The notes under the pieces were generated by a model. It was not told where the DNA came from. It saw only the letters and a program-made list of their open reading frames with translations, and did not search any database. The position numbers and the translations under genes are program-made. A DNA stretch of 64,000 nucleotides from Burkholderia glumae LMG 2196 = ATCC 33617 (GTDB lineage: Bacteria; Pseudomonadota; Gammaproteobacteria; Burkholderiales; Burkholderiaceae): NCBI RefSeq assembly GCF_000960995.1, contig NZ_CP009435.1, forward strand, positions 2,294,001-2,358,000, in the 5' to 3' direction. Below, in pieces: positions 1 through 9,690 of the stretch; within the stretch, counting starts at the first letter, position 1; each line of letters begins with the position of its first letter.

Positions 1-1
1 C

Positions 2-724
2 TTCCGCGTGCCGCTGTCGGCCGAGCACGAGGCCATCGCGGCCTGGCTCGCCCGCGTGGCGGCGCCGCTGCGCGAGCGGATCGTGATCGCCAGCGTCTGC
101 ACCGGCGCGTATCTGCTCGGCGCGGCGGGGCTGCTCGACGGCCGCGACTGCACCACTCATCACAGTCATCTGGCGCGTCTGCAGCGGCGCCATCCCGCAG
201 CGCGCGTGCTGGCCAACCGGCTGCTGGTCGACGAAGGCATGCTCGTCACCTCGGCCGGCGTATTGGCCGGCGTCGATCTCGCCCTGCATCTGATCGCGAG
301 ACACTTCGGCGCGGCCGCGGCGATCGCCGTGGCGCGCGAGAACGTGGTGCCGTTTCGCCGGATGAGCGGCGATCCGGCGCTCGACGCACAGTTGCGCTAC
401 CGCGATCACGACCAGGACGTGATTCACGCGGTGCAGGACTTCCTCGTGGCCGAGCCCGGCTGCGCGCTGCCGTATCCGCAGCTGGCCGCACGCTTCGCGC
501 TCAGCTACCGGCATCTCGCGCGGCGCTTTCGCGACGCCTGCGGGATCACGCTGAAGGCCTACCACCAGCAGTTGCGCATCGCCCGCGCGCGGCAGTTGCT
601 GCGCGAGGGCGATGCCAGCATCGAGCGGATCGCCGAGGCTTGCGGCTTCGCGAGCGTGCAGGCGTTTCGCGCGGCATGGCGGCAGGTGGAGCCGCTATCG
701 CCGAGCGCCTGGCGCGCCGCATGA
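2..724 (+). CDS. GlxA-family transcriptional regulator, 5' truncated by window edge
   Basis: The frame is open from the first bases, so the N-terminus lies outside the window. The visible part starts inside a DJ-1/PfpI-like (class I glutamine amidotransferase fold) domain with the typical SVCTGAYLLGAAGLLDG stretch carrying the Cys of the nucleophile elbow. A C-terminal AraC-type double helix-turn-helix follows (about 100 residues, with the conserved IARARQLL and IERIAEACGFASVQAF segments). This order is that of GlxA/ArgR/FtrA-type regulators, which bind DNA through the AraC domain and sense an unknown ligand through the amidotransferase-like domain. The target cannot be deduced because the likely divergent or upstream partner is not visible. 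Confidence 0.85.
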   Translation, partial: FRVPLSAEHEAIAAWLARVAAPLRERIVIASVCTGAYLLGAAGLLDGRDCTTHHSHLARLQRRHPAARVLANRLLVDEGMLVTSAGVLAGVDLALHLIARHFGAAAAIAVARENVVPFRRMSGDPALDAQLRYRDHDQDVIHAVQDFLVAEPGCALPYPQLAARFALSYRHLARRFRDACGITLKAYHQQLRIARARQLLREGDASIERIAEACGFASVQAFRAAWRQVEPLSPSAWRAA

Positions 725-755
725 TGCACGGCGCTGCGCCAGTGCCCGCGGGCCG

Positions 756-1079
756 TCAGTGGCTGCGCTGCAGCCGTTGCAGATAGTGTTCGCAGCGCGC
801 CCGCAGCGCTTCCATCTGCGGCGAACCTTCGCCGGCGAGCAGCCCGTCGGCCAGGCTCGCGCCGCCGCCCGAGGTCGCGACGTCGTAGATCTCGCAGGCG
901 AGACCGCGCGCGGCCATCGCGATCCGGATGCGGTCGAGCCAGTCGCACTCGACGCGATGGCCGGCCAGCCAGCTATGGGTGGTGGCGACGACGCGTTCGG
1001 GCGGCATCCAGCGTCCGTTCTGGATGCGCGCCACCAACTGACCCGTCACCAGGTAACGAAGCAGGTCGACTTGTGTCAC
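756..1079 (-). CDS. Conserved hypothetical protein, 107 aa, sigma-54 promoter candidate upstream
   Basis: I start the gene at GTG (1077-1079) because a strong GGAGG lies 7-8 bases upstream on the minus strand; the longer antisense frame running to 2456 has no such site. The protein has no signal peptide or membrane segment. It contains the pattern GQLVARIQNGRWMPPERVVATTHSWLAGHRVECDW and a C-terminal helical part. I do not recognise a named family. A well-formed -24/-12 element (1135-1151, minus) ends about 58 bases before the start codon, so it probably belongs to the local sigma-54 set. It is convergent with the GlxA-type gene. Confidence 0.65.
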   Translation of the reverse strand: MTQVDLLRYLVTGQLVARIQNGRWMPPERVVATTHSWLAGHRVECDWLDRIRIAMAARGLACEIYDVATSGGGASLADGLLAGEGSPQMEALRARCEHYLQRLQRSH

Positions 1080-1134
1080 GGCGATACCTCCATGCGGAAA
1101 GCGGCCGGCACCGGCGCGGCCCGGTTTCCCGCAG

Positions 1135-1151
1135 CAGCAACGGCCGTGCCC
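1135..1151 (-). promoter_or_regulatory. Sigma-54 promoter candidate (minus strand) for 756..1079
   Basis: On the minus strand the sequence reads GGGCACGGCCGTTGCTG: GG (1150-1149) and GC (1138-1137) are separated by exactly 10 bases, with CAC after GG and TT before GC as in the TGGCAC-N5-TTGC consensus. It lies 58 bases before the GTG of the downstream gene and almost overlaps an opposed site at 1167-1182. Confidence 0.6.
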
Positions 1152-1166
1152 GGCGGCGGGCGGGCG

Positions 1167-1182
1167 CGGCATGACGCTTGCT
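1167..1182 (+). promoter_or_regulatory. Sigma-54 promoter candidate for lipoprotein 1216..1476
   Basis: The plus strand reads CGGCATGACGCTTGCT: GG at 1168-1169 and GC at 1180-1181, 10 bases apart, with CAT and TT at the consensus positions. The -12 element is 35 bases before the ATG at 1216. Confidence 0.6.
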
Positions 1183-1215
1183 GATCCAGGGTTTCCATTC
1201 CCCACCGGAGGTCTC

Positions 1216-1476
1216 ATGCAATTCGATCCGACACGAGCGCTACGGCGCACCATGGCGATCAGCGCGCTGTGCGCGGGGCTGCTGGCCGCCGCCGGCTGCT
1301 CGAAGCAGAGCGAGGACACGGGCGCGGCCGGCACCCCGGGCGCCGCGTCGAGCCAGGCATCGCAGGCGGATGCGGCAAGCGGCGTAGCGCCGGCGCCGAT
1401 GGCGCCGCCGGCGGCCTCGCCGGACGCGTCCGCCGCGTCCGCCGCCTCGAGTGCCGCTCCCGCATCGGGCGGCTGA
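1216..1476 (+). CDS. Small Ala/Pro/Ser-rich lipoprotein, 86 aa
   Basis: ATG at 1216 is preceded by GGAGGT at 1207-1212. An Arg-containing N-terminus leads into a short hydrophobic segment ending in a lipobox (LLAAAGC), so the mature protein should begin at that Cys and be lipid-anchored. The rest is a low-complexity Ala/Ser/Pro linker with no folded domain visible. A sigma-54 promoter candidate sits just upstream. Role unknown; an envelope-associated stress protein is the most economical reading. Confidence 0.7.
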   Translation: MQFDPTRALRRTMAISALCAGLLAAAGCSKQSEDTGAAGTPGAASSQASQADAASGVAPAPMAPPAASPDASAASAASSAAPASGG

Positions 1477-1554
1477 GGCGAGCGCAAGCGATCACCGATG
1501 CGTTGATTTGTTCGCCGGCGCGGTGCGCGTCCGGCGCCACCTGACGGAGGCCGT

Positions 1555-1923
1555 ATGAGCAGCACCCTGAATCCCGACAACACGCCGCTCGAATCCGGCG
1601 TCGGCAGTTCCTCCGACGGCGATGCGCTCGGGCCGAGCGATTCGTCCGACAGCGGCAGTGACACGCGCGGCGCGAAGCGCCGCCCATTCGATATCGACGA
1701 TGAACTCGACGCGCATGCGCTCGAGCGCGGCGAGGCGGCCGGCGCGGCCGGCACCGATCGCGCCGGCACCGGCGAGCGCGCCTCGGCCGACGGCGATTCG
1801 ACGCTGACCGACAGCGCGGACATCGAGCCCGATCGCACCGAGTCGCTTGCCGACGAGGCCGACGCGCTCGAGGACGCCGAGGCGCAGGCGCGAGCCGATA
1901 CCGTGCGCGACCGGCAGCGCTGA
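1555..1923 (+). CDS. Acidic, disordered hypothetical protein, 122 aa
   Basis: ATG at 1555 has GGAGG seven bases upstream. The product is strongly acidic and rich in Ser, Asp, Glu, Gly and Ala, with the only ordered-looking motif KRRPFDIDDELDAHALERGE near residue 40. No signal peptide, membrane segment or known domain is seen. It lies between two other small genes of the sigma-54 cluster; no convincing -24/-12 site was found directly in front of it, so it may be read through from 1216..1476. Confidence 0.6.
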   Translation: MSSTLNPDNTPLESGVGSSSDGDALGPSDSSDSGSDTRGAKRRPFDIDDELDAHALERGEAAGAAGTDRAGTGERASADGDSTLTDSADIEPDRTESLADEADALEDAEAQARADTVRDRQR

Positions 1924-2050
1924 GCCGGGAATTCTTTCAATCGCTTTGAAGTTTTGAGGACAACAAGGCAAGTGAACCGGGAGCGTGGCCGGCCCGGGGC
2001 CGCATACGGCGTCGGGCCGCCCTCCCACGAACCGATCGAGGAGGCATGCG

Positions 2051-2923
2051 ATGCAACGACGCCATCCGAATCGCTCGCGTGAGATGCGCGGGCCGGCCGA
2101 CTGGCAGGAGCGCAACGAACGCGCATACTGGGGCAGCGACGAGAACGACCTGCCGCATTACGACGACATGCTGCTGCCCGACGACGAACGCGAGACCGAT
2201 CCGCACGACGCGCGCGAACCGCGCGCCGCCGAGCGCATCGACGAGCGCCGGTGGCGCGACGAGCCACCGGCCGGCGGCGGGGCACGTGCCTACGGCGCGG
2301 CTCCCGGCCATGCTCCCGGCCATGCTCCCGGCCATGCCGCGCCGAGATGGGCGCACGGCAGCGAGCCCTACGACGCGGGCGGCGCGCGGCGCCGCAGCGA
2401 ACCGTATTATCCGCACCAGCGCAGCCAAGGCGGCCACGGCGCGCCGTCCCGGACACGCTACGACCCGCCCGGGCATCCGGCGCGTGAGGCCGCCCGCACC
2501 GCGCGCACCGCGCCGCGGCTGCGCGGGCCGAAGGGCTATACGCGCTCGGACGAGCGGATTCGCGAGGACGTCTGCGAGCGGCTCGCCTATGCGATCGACA
2601 TCGACGTCAGCGAGGTCAGCGTGACGGTGAAGGACGCCTGCGTGCAACTCGAGGGCACCGTGCCGGAGCGTTGGATGAAGCACGAGATCGAGGATCTGGC
2701 CGACAGCTGCGTGTGGGTGCGCGACGTCGACAATCGCGTGCGGGTGGCACGTGCCGCGTCCGGCGACGCGCCCTATCCGGTGCCGCGCGCCGAAGCGCAG
2801 CCGACGCTGCCGCCCCCGTTGCCGTCGTCGGCAGCCGCCCATCCGTGCGGCGCGCTCGGACCGGGCGAGGCCGAGCCGCCGGCGGGGCCGGCCGGCCCCG
2901 CAGCGGACCCGCCGCGGCGCTGA
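2051..2923 (+). CDS. BON-domain protein with long low-complexity N-terminus
   Basis: Start at ATG 2051, supported by GAGGAGG at 2038-2044; the 290-residue product begins with about 160 residues rich in Arg, Asp, Pro, Gly and Tyr, including a triple GHAP repeat, then a BON domain (about 165-235; SDERIREDVCERLAYA, then VSVTVKDACVQLEGTV and a conserved ELADSCVWVRDVDNRVRV-like tail), then a Pro/Ala tail. BON domains are thought to bind membranes or bind partners in the envelope. There is no signal peptide, which sets it apart from the OsmY-like BON protein at 8464. Confidence 0.75.
   Translation: MQRRHPNRSREMRGPADWQERNERAYWGSDENDLPHYDDMLLPDDERETDPHDAREPRAAERIDERRWRDEPPAGGGARAYGAAPGHAPGHAPGHAAPRWAHGSEPYDAGGARRRSEPYYPHQRSQGGHGAPSRTRYDPPGHPAREAARTARTAPRLRGPKGYTRSDERIREDVCERLAYAIDIDVSEVSVTVKDACVQLEGTVPERWMKHEIEDLADSCVWVRDVDNRVRVARAASGDAPYPVPRAEAQPTLPPPLPSSAAAHPCGALGPGEAEPPAGPAGPAADPPRR
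2300..2335 (+). repeat. Three exact 12-bp tandem copies inside BON gene
   Basis: Unit GCTCCCGGCCAT occurs three times head to tail, in frame, giving repeated Ala-Pro-Gly-His in the disordered part of the BON protein. Copy number could vary by slippage without changing frame. Confidence 0.85.
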
Positions 2924-2940
2924 CGACGGGCGGCGCGTGC

Positions 2941-3924
<984 letters not shown>

Positions 3925-4314
3925 GGATGGTTCTCATGGTAGAAAGGAGGCGCCTGGATGGGCGCTCGCCGCGTAGCGTGTAATTTTTATAACCGCAAGC
4001 GTATCGAATCCTGACGAACTTAATGAATTGAAATTTCCAATGTGTCACGCCATGACGGATAGAAAAAACCGATAACGAGCAGCGTCGATGCGTTGTCCCC
4101 TATACTCATCAAAGGTCCATTCAACAGGTCATGAGCTGCTGGCACGGCCGCCACGATCTGTCATCGTTACCGACTTCGCGCGCGCCACCGGTCGTTGTTT
4201 CCGATCTCGATTCGACTGCAGCCCGACCCGCTATTCGACCCTTACCCGATACAGCACGTCGCCGACAGGCCGGCCTTGGCGGCCGGCCGGCGCGTGCTCC
4301 GCGATGGAGCGTCA
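3925..4314. other. Divergent intergenic region between two sigma-54 activators
   Basis: About 390 bases without a gene. The left half is notably AT-rich for this genome, with a run TAATTTTTATAA near 3980. A sigma-70-like -10 (TATACT, 4101-4106) precedes the 4315 gene but no convincing -35 could be fixed. No GG-N10-GC element with a good -12 was found for either gene, so the activators themselves look sigma-70 driven. Confidence 0.4.
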
Positions 4315-5679
4315 ATGCCCTACATTCTGGTCGTCGAAGACGACGCCGACACCCGTGACATGCTTTCCGCGCTCGCGCAGACGCAGCAACTGACCTGCGA
4401 TACCGCGGCGACGCTGGCGCAGGCGCGCGAGCTGATCGCGCAGCACACGCCGGATCTGGTGCTGTGCGACCTGGTGCTGCCCGACGGCAGCGGCATGGAT
4501 CTGTTCGACGAGCTGCCCAAGGGCGTCCATTGCGAAATGGTGCTGACCACCGGCCACGCGAGCCTGGAGACGGCGATCGACGCCTTGCGGCGCGGCGCGA
4601 CCGACTATCTCGTCAAGCCGCTCAACATGCAGCGCCTGAACGCGATCTTCGCGCGCGTGCCGCGCACCAGCGTGCTGCACGAGGAGATCGCCTTGCTGCG
4701 CAGCGAGCTCAAGCAGCTGGGCCGCTTCGGCCGCATGCTCGGCAACTCGCCGCCGATGCAGGCGATGTACGACGCCATCAGCCGGGTCGCGAGCACCGAG
4801 GCGTCGGTGCTGCTCAAGGGCGAGTCGGGCACCGGCAAGGAGCTGGCGGCGCAGACCATCCACGACCTGAGCCTGCGCCGCAAGGGGCCGTTCCTCGCGA
4901 TCAACTGCGGGGCGATCGCGGCGAACCTGGTCGAAAGCGAGATGTTCGGCCACGACTGCGGCAGCTTCACGGGCGCGGACCGCCAGCACAAGGGCTTTTT
5001 CGAGCGCGCCGACGGCGGCACGCTGTTCCTCGACGAAATCACCGAGATGCCGATGGAGTCGCAGGTCAAGCTGCTGCGCGTGCTCGAGACGGGACGCCTC
5101 ACGCGCCTCGGCTCGGCGCGCGAGCTGGACGTGGACGTGCGGATCGTGGCGGCCACCAACCGCGATCCCGAGGCCGCGATGGCCGAGGGCAGGCTGCGTC
5201 CCGACCTCTATCACCGCATCAACGTGTTCCCGATCACGCTGCCGTCGCTGCGCGAGCGCGGCGACGACATTCCGATGCTGGCGGTGGCGTTCCTCAATCG
5301 GCTCAACGAGGAGAGCGGCCGCAAGATGCGCTTCGCGCCCGCCGCGCTGGCGGCGCTGGCCGGCTACGAATGGCCGGGCAACGTGCGCGAGCTGCGCAAC
5401 TTCGTGCAGCGCGCGAGCATCTTCAACGACGGCGAGGTGATCGACACGCTGCCGCCGCCGATCATGGCCGAGGTGTCGGGCGACGCGGTGGGCGCTGACG
5501 ACACGGTGTCGGTGCCGTTCGGCACCACGCTCGAGGAAGTCGACCGGCGCGTGATCCTCGGCACGCTGGCGCAGTGCGGCGGGGTGAAGACGCATGCCGC
5601 CGAGGTGCTCGACATCAGCCTGAAGACGATCTACAACCGCCTCGCGCAGCTCGAAGGCGGGGACAAGACCGCGTCGTGA
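4315..5679 (+). CDS. NtrC-family response regulator (receiver - AAA+ - Fis HTH)
   Basis: 454 residues from the ATG at 4315 (a GGAG lies nearby; the frame is open further upstream but without conserved sequence). Receiver domain 1-115 with acidic pair DD (9-10), phospho-acceptor Asp52 (CDLVLPDGSG) and Lys101. AAA+ domain with GESGTGKE (169-176), GSFTGA (216-221) and FLDEITEMP, then a Fis-type HTH in the last 40 residues (ISLKTIYNRL). It should activate sigma-54 promoters when phosphorylated. The sensor kinase begins about 120 bases downstream on the same strand, making a cognate pair likely; rpoN and several sigma-54 promoter candidates lie within 10 kb. Confidence 0.92.
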   Translation: MPYILVVEDDADTRDMLSALAQTQQLTCDTAATLAQARELIAQHTPDLVLCDLVLPDGSGMDLFDELPKGVHCEMVLTTGHASLETAIDALRRGATDYLVKPLNMQRLNAIFARVPRTSVLHEEIALLRSELKQLGRFGRMLGNSPPMQAMYDAISRVASTEASVLLKGESGTGKELAAQTIHDLSLRRKGPFLAINCGAIAANLVESEMFGHDCGSFTGADRQHKGFFERADGGTLFLDEITEMPMESQVKLLRVLETGRLTRLGSARELDVDVRIVAATNRDPEAAMAEGRLRPDLYHRINVFPITLPSLRERGDDIPMLAVAFLNRLNEESGRKMRFAPAALAALAGYEWPGNVRELRNFVQRASIFNDGEVIDTLPPPIMAEVSGDAVGADDTVSVPFGTTLEEVDRRVILGTLAQCGGVKTHAAEVLDISLKTIYNRLAQLEGGDKTAS

Positions 5680-5797
5680 GCGCCACGGCGGCGATGGCGC
5701 CGGCGCGTGACGTCCCGGCATGCCGGGCAAGGTGGGCCGCCGCGGCGGCCGGCGCGGGCGTGCGGCCGGCATGGCGGCGCGGACGGGAATCGAACGG

Positions 5798-8155
5798 ATG
5801 ACCCAAATGCAATCAGGCTGGATTCGAAATGGCATGACGGGTGCCGCGCTGGTCGCGATGGCGACGGTGCTGCAGTCGCTGCTGGTCCACTACGGCGGCC
5901 CGAACATGCCGCTGCTGCTCTACTACCCCTTCATCGCGGGCGTGGCGTGGACGATCTCGTTCGGCGCCGGCCTCGTCGCCTCGCTCGTGAGCGCGCTGCT
6001 GATCTGGCTGCTGTTCGTCAGCGACCCGCGCGCCTATCCGCTGGTGCCCGCGATGCAGGCCATGCAGATCGGCCTGTTCCTGCTGGTGTCGGGCGTGGTC
6101 TGCGCCGTGGTGGCCGCGTTTCACCATTCGCGGCTGACCAACGACGCGCTGCGCCGCCGCGAGGCCGCCGCGCGCCAGCAATACGAGTCGGTGCTCGCAT
6201 CGCTGACGCAGGGCGTGATCGTTACCGATTCGGCCGGCCGCATCACCTACCTGAACCCGGCCGCGGCCGCGCTCGCCGATCTCGACGCCCGCGTCGCGCA
6301 CGGCCGCGCGCTGACCGACGCGCTGCACGGCAACGACGGCCACGGCGCCGGCACGCGCTCGACCACCGTGCTCGAACGCGTGCTTCGCGGTGAGCCCGGC
6401 GCCTCCGACCTGCTGTGGCTGCGGCCCGCCGGGCAGGGCGCGCGCATTCCGGTGGCCGCCGTCGCCTCGCCGCTGTGCGACCCGGACGGCGTGCGCAGCG
6501 GCGCGGTGCTGGTGCTGCGCGACGTCAGCGCCGATCACGAGCGCGCCACCGCGAACCAGATGCTGCGGCGGCTCGTCGACGCTTCGCCCGACGCCATCAT
6601 CGGGGTGGGCGCCGATCGCCTGATCACGAGCTGGAACCCGGCCGCGCAGCGCATGTTCGGCTATGCCGAGGCGCAGGCGCTCGGCCGCGACGCCGGCATG
6701 CTGGTCGCGCCGCGCTGGCAGCGCCGCCATCCGCTTGCCGCGGCGGTGCGCGACGTGCATGACGCCGTGAGCGGCGTGGACCTGCTCTGCGTGCGCGAGA
6801 ACGGCGAGCGGTTCCGCGCGACGCTGGCCGCCTCGCCGGTGTTCGACGACGAGCAGGTCTGCGTGGCGCTGTCGCTGACGCTGCGCGACGCGCGCCTGCA
6901 GCGCCGCCGCGAGCGCGACAATCATCATCGGCTGCGCGGCGCGCGCGACGCGCGGCGCCAGGCCGACACCTCGAACCGCCTGAAGGACGAGCTGCTCGCG
7001 ATCGTCTCGCACGAGCTGCGCACGCCGCTCAACGTGATCTACGGCTGGGTGGAGGTGATGCGCAACCCGGTGGCCGAGGCGCTGCAGCGTCAGGCAATCG
7101 ACGCGATCGACCGCAGCGCCCGTTCGCTGTCGCGGATGGTGGCCGACCTGCTCGACGCCTCGTCGCTCGCCACCGGCAAGCTGCGGCTCGACCCGATGCC
7201 GGTCGATCTGGTGCGGGTGGTGGCCGACGTCACGGGCGCGCTCGGCACCACGGCCGCCAACGAGGGCATCACGCTCGAGACGCACTGCGAGCTCGACACC
7301 TGCATCGTGTCGGGCGACGCCGAGCGGCTCAGGCAGATGCTCTCGAACCTGCTGTCGAACGCCTTCAAGTTCACGCCGCGCGGCGGCCGCGTGACGGTGG
7401 CGCTCAGCCGCGAGAACGCCCGCGCGCTGCTGAGCGTGACCGACACGGGGCAGGGCGTGGCGCCCGAATTCCTGCCGCACGTATTCGAGGCGTTCCGGCG
7501 CGCCGAGGGCTCGCCCGCCTCACCGCGCCGCGGCCTCGGGCTGGGCCTGTCGATCGTGCGCCACATCGCCGAGCTGCACGGCGGCAGCGCGCGCGTGACG
7601 AGCGACGGCACCGGCCACGGCACCACCTTCGAGGTCGCGCTGCCGGCCGGCTGGCAGCCGGCCGGCACGCTGACCTGGGCCGCCCAGACGACGAGCGCGC
7701 CGGCCACGCGCGAGCGGCTGCACCTCGGCGGGCAGCGCATCCTGCTGGTCGACGACGACGCCACCTCGCGCACCAGCCTCGCCACCGCGCTCGCCACGCT
7801 CGGCGCCGAGATCGTGGTGGCCGAGTCGGGGCGCGACGCGCTCGCCAGGATCGAGGCCGCGCGGCCTACCGTCGTGCTGTCCGATCTCGCGATGCCGGAC
7901 GGCGACGGGTTCTGGCTGCTCGACGCGCTGCATGGCGGCAACTACACGACCGCGCCGGTGCTGGCCGTGACTGCCCACGCCGGGCAGGCCGACGAGCGGC
8001 GCGTGCTGGCCGCCGGCTTCGACGCTTATCTGTGCAAGCCGGTCGACATCCAGCTGCTCGCACGCGAGATCCTGCGCACTACGCAGGCGCGCGGCGAGGT
8101 GCCGACGCACGCGTTGCCGCCGCCGCAGGCGCTCGACTCGCGGCTGCCCGACTGA
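5798..8155 (+). CDS. Hybrid sensor histidine kinase (DUF4118-like TM, PAS, HisKA, HATPase, receiver)
   Basis: 785 residues from the ATG at 5798; an in-frame ATG at 5720 would add an Arg/Gly-rich extension without conserved features. N-terminal block of hydrophobic helices resembling the KdpD-type DUF4118 domain, two PAS-like segments (about 125-240 and 255-375), HisKA with SHELRTP near 404, HATPase_c with the N box (LLSNAFKF) and G boxes (DTGQGV, GLGLGLSIV), and a C-terminal receiver from about 647 with its Asp in SDLAMPDGDG near 694. Membrane-bound sensor that probably feeds the activator encoded just upstream; the receiver allows phosphorelay or self-control. Confidence 0.9.
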   Translation: MTQMQSGWIRNGMTGAALVAMATVLQSLLVHYGGPNMPLLLYYPFIAGVAWTISFGAGLVASLVSALLIWLLFVSDPRAYPLVPAMQAMQIGLFLLVSGVVCAVVAAFHHSRLTNDALRRREAAARQQYESVLASLTQGVIVTDSAGRITYLNPAAAALADLDARVAHGRALTDALHGNDGHGAGTRSTTVLERVLRGEPGASDLLWLRPAGQGARIPVAAVASPLCDPDGVRSGAVLVLRDVSADHERATANQMLRRLVDASPDAIIGVGADRLITSWNPAAQRMFGYAEAQALGRDAGMLVAPRWQRRHPLAAAVRDVHDAVSGVDLLCVRENGERFRATLAASPVFDDEQVCVALSLTLRDARLQRRRERDNHHRLRGARDARRQADTSNRLKDELLAIVSHELRTPLNVIYGWVEVMRNPVAEALQRQAIDAIDRSARSLSRMVADLLDASSLATGKLRLDPMPVDLVRVVADVTGALGTTAANEGITLETHCELDTCIVSGDAERLRQMLSNLLSNAFKFTPRGGRVTVALSRENARALLSVTDTGQGVAPEFLPHVFEAFRRAEGSPASPRRGLGLGLSIVRHIAELHGGSARVTSDGTGHGTTFEVALPAGWQPAGTLTWAAQTTSAPATRERLHLGGQRILLVDDDATSRTSLATALATLGAEIVVAESGRDALARIEAARPTVVLSDLAMPDGDGFWLLDALHGGNYTTAPVLAVTAHAGQADERRVLAAGFDAYLCKPVDIQLLAREILRTTQARGEVPTHALPPPQALDSRLPD

Positions 8156-8398
8156 GCCGCCGGCTCGCCCGCCCGATCCGGGGCGGGCGCCTCGTCCCCC
8201 GGCTTGCGCATGCCGAGCGCGGCCTCGCCAGCGCGTTCCGTTCCCGCTTCGGGCCGCTGCCCGTGCCTCGCGCTGATGCCGTTGCGCCCCGTGCGCGCCG
8301 CCTCGTCGCGTCTGCCGCGTGCTTCGTAAAACTTGCAATCGGCTTGACGAAAAGCACGCGTCAAGCCGCGGCGCCGCGCGCGGCGCGGGCCTACGGCC

Positions 8399-8414
8399 GG
8401 GAACGGCGGTTGCG
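8399..8414 (+). promoter_or_regulatory. Sigma-54 promoter candidate for BON protein 8464..8853
   Basis: GG at 8400-8401 and GC at 8412-8413 with 10 bases between; TTGC is exact at -12 and the -24 half reads GGGAAC. The ATG at 8464 follows 50 bases later. Confidence 0.5.
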
Positions 8415-8463
8415 CTCCGGCAGAGACCGCCGGCGTCCGGCCGGCCCATCCAGGGAGACCCCG

Positions 8464-8853
8464 ATGAAGCCTCGCATCGCACGCCCGTTCCCGTCGACGC
8501 CGCGCCGGCGGCATCCGGGCCGCCGCCTTCTGGCGGCGGCGCTGACGGCGGCCACCGCGTTCTGCGCGGTCGCCGCGTTCGATGCGAACGCGGCCGGCGA
8601 CACGCTTGCCTCGGCGTCGCACGCCGCCGGCGCGAAGCTGCACGACATGACCCTCATCACCGAGGCGAAGGCGGCACTGGTGCAGGCCAGCGGCCTCGAC
8701 TCGGGCGACGTGCACGTCAGCGTCAAGGACGGCAACGTGACGCTCACGGGCAGCGTGCCCGACGAATCGCAGCGCCCGCTCGCGATCGCCGCCGTGAAGC
8801 GCGTGGACGGCGTGCGCGCGGTGCAGGACCAACTGACCATCCACGCGCGCTAG
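8464..8853 (+). CDS. Exported BON-domain protein (OsmY-like), 129 aa
   Basis: ATG 8464 with GGGAG upstream. Basic N-terminus and Ala-rich hydrophobic stretch ending in ANA|AG give a Sec signal peptide of about 44 residues; the remainder is one BON domain (LITEAKAALVQ, VHVSVKDGNVTLTGSV, VKRVDGVRAVQDQLTI). Single-BON periplasmic proteins of this kind are envelope stress proteins. A sigma-54 promoter candidate precedes it, linking it to the cluster. It is smaller than the two-BON OsmY of enterobacteria. Confidence 0.8.
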   Translation: MKPRIARPFPSTPRRRHPGRRLLAAALTAATAFCAVAAFDANAAGDTLASASHAAGAKLHDMTLITEAKAALVQASGLDSGDVHVSVKDGNVTLTGSVPDESQRPLAIAAVKRVDGVRAVQDQLTIHAR

Positions 8854-8975
8854 GCACCGCTCGGCACGCCGCCGCCGGCGGGTTCGCACGTGATTCGCCG
8901 GTGACGGCCTCCGAGATTCCGTGATCGCGCCGCTGCCCGCGCGCCGGCCCGATCCGCAATGCGACCAGGAGAGCG

Positions 8976-9599
8976 ATGATGAAACGATCCAGCAGAGCAT
9001 GGCGCGCGGCGGCGATTGCCGTCGCGCTCGGCATTCCCTTCGCGGCATCCGCCCAGACCAACCCGAACCCGACGCCGCACGCCCCGCCCGCGGCCGACCC
9101 GCGGGTCGGCGCGGAGATCGTCAAGCCGGCCTCGCCGGTGGGCGACACCGATATCGCGAAGCGTCCGCAGGGCATCGATCCCGAGTTCGTCGACAAGGCC
9201 TCGCTGGCCGGCAAGCGCGAGGTGCAGGCGAGCCAGCTCGCGATCGAGCGTTCGGCGTCGCCGGCGGTGCGCGAGTTCGCGAAGATGATGCTCGACGACC
9301 ATGGCCGCGCCAACGAGCAGTTGCGCATGATTGCCGCCAAGCAGGGCGTGCCGGCGCAGGCGGCGAAGATCGTCGATCCCGACGTGGAGGCGCTGCGCGG
9401 CAAGCAGGGCCACGATTTCGACGTCGCCTATCTGGCGGTGGCGGGGCCGGCCGCGCACCGGCAGGCGATCCGGCTGTTCGAGGCGCAGGCGCGCGGCGGC
9501 CATTCGAGCGAGCTGCGCGCGTTCGCGCAGCAGGGCCTGCCGATGTTGCGCAAGCATCTGGCCGCCGCCCAGAAGCTCGCGCAGCAGGTGGGCAACTGA
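8976..9599 (+). CDS. DUF4142 exported protein, 207 aa
   Basis: ATG 8976 with AGGAGAG upstream. A signal peptide ends at AASA|Q (about 26). The remainder is the helical DUF4142 domain, a ferritin-like four-helix bundle, with the family pattern FVDKASLAGKREVQASQLAIERS, VREFAKMMLDDHGRANEQL and a C-terminal LPMLRKHLAAAQ. Members are periplasmic proteins of uncertain function, often near stress genes. No clear promoter was seen; it may belong to the transcript starting before 8464. Confidence 0.85.
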   Translation: MMKRSSRAWRAAAIAVALGIPFAASAQTNPNPTPHAPPAADPRVGAEIVKPASPVGDTDIAKRPQGIDPEFVDKASLAGKREVQASQLAIERSASPAVREFAKMMLDDHGRANEQLRMIAAKQGVPAQAAKIVDPDVEALRGKQGHDFDVAYLAVAGPAAHRQAIRLFEAQARGGHSSELRAFAQQGLPMLRKHLAAAQKLAQQVGN

Positions 9600-9690
9600 G
9601 GCGCGGGCTTGGCGCGTGGCCGCGCCGCCGCCCGTTTCAGGCCGGCGGGAACGCCGGCATGCCAATGCCGAACAGGAGGGAGGGTGCACG

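Noticed and set aside
2300..2335. Tandem 12-bp repeats considered as a CRISPR-like array
   Set aside because: No spacers, in-frame and within a low-complexity protein region.
756..2456. 566-codon minus-strand frame, and 1937..3724 minus
   Set aside because: They run antisense to supported genes, are Arg/Pro/Ala-rich and lack ribosome sites; only the 3' part of the first (756-1079) is real.
5813..7480. 555-codon minus-strand frame
   Set aside because: Antisense to the sensor kinase, rich in His/Arg/Gln/Ala, with no family sequence.
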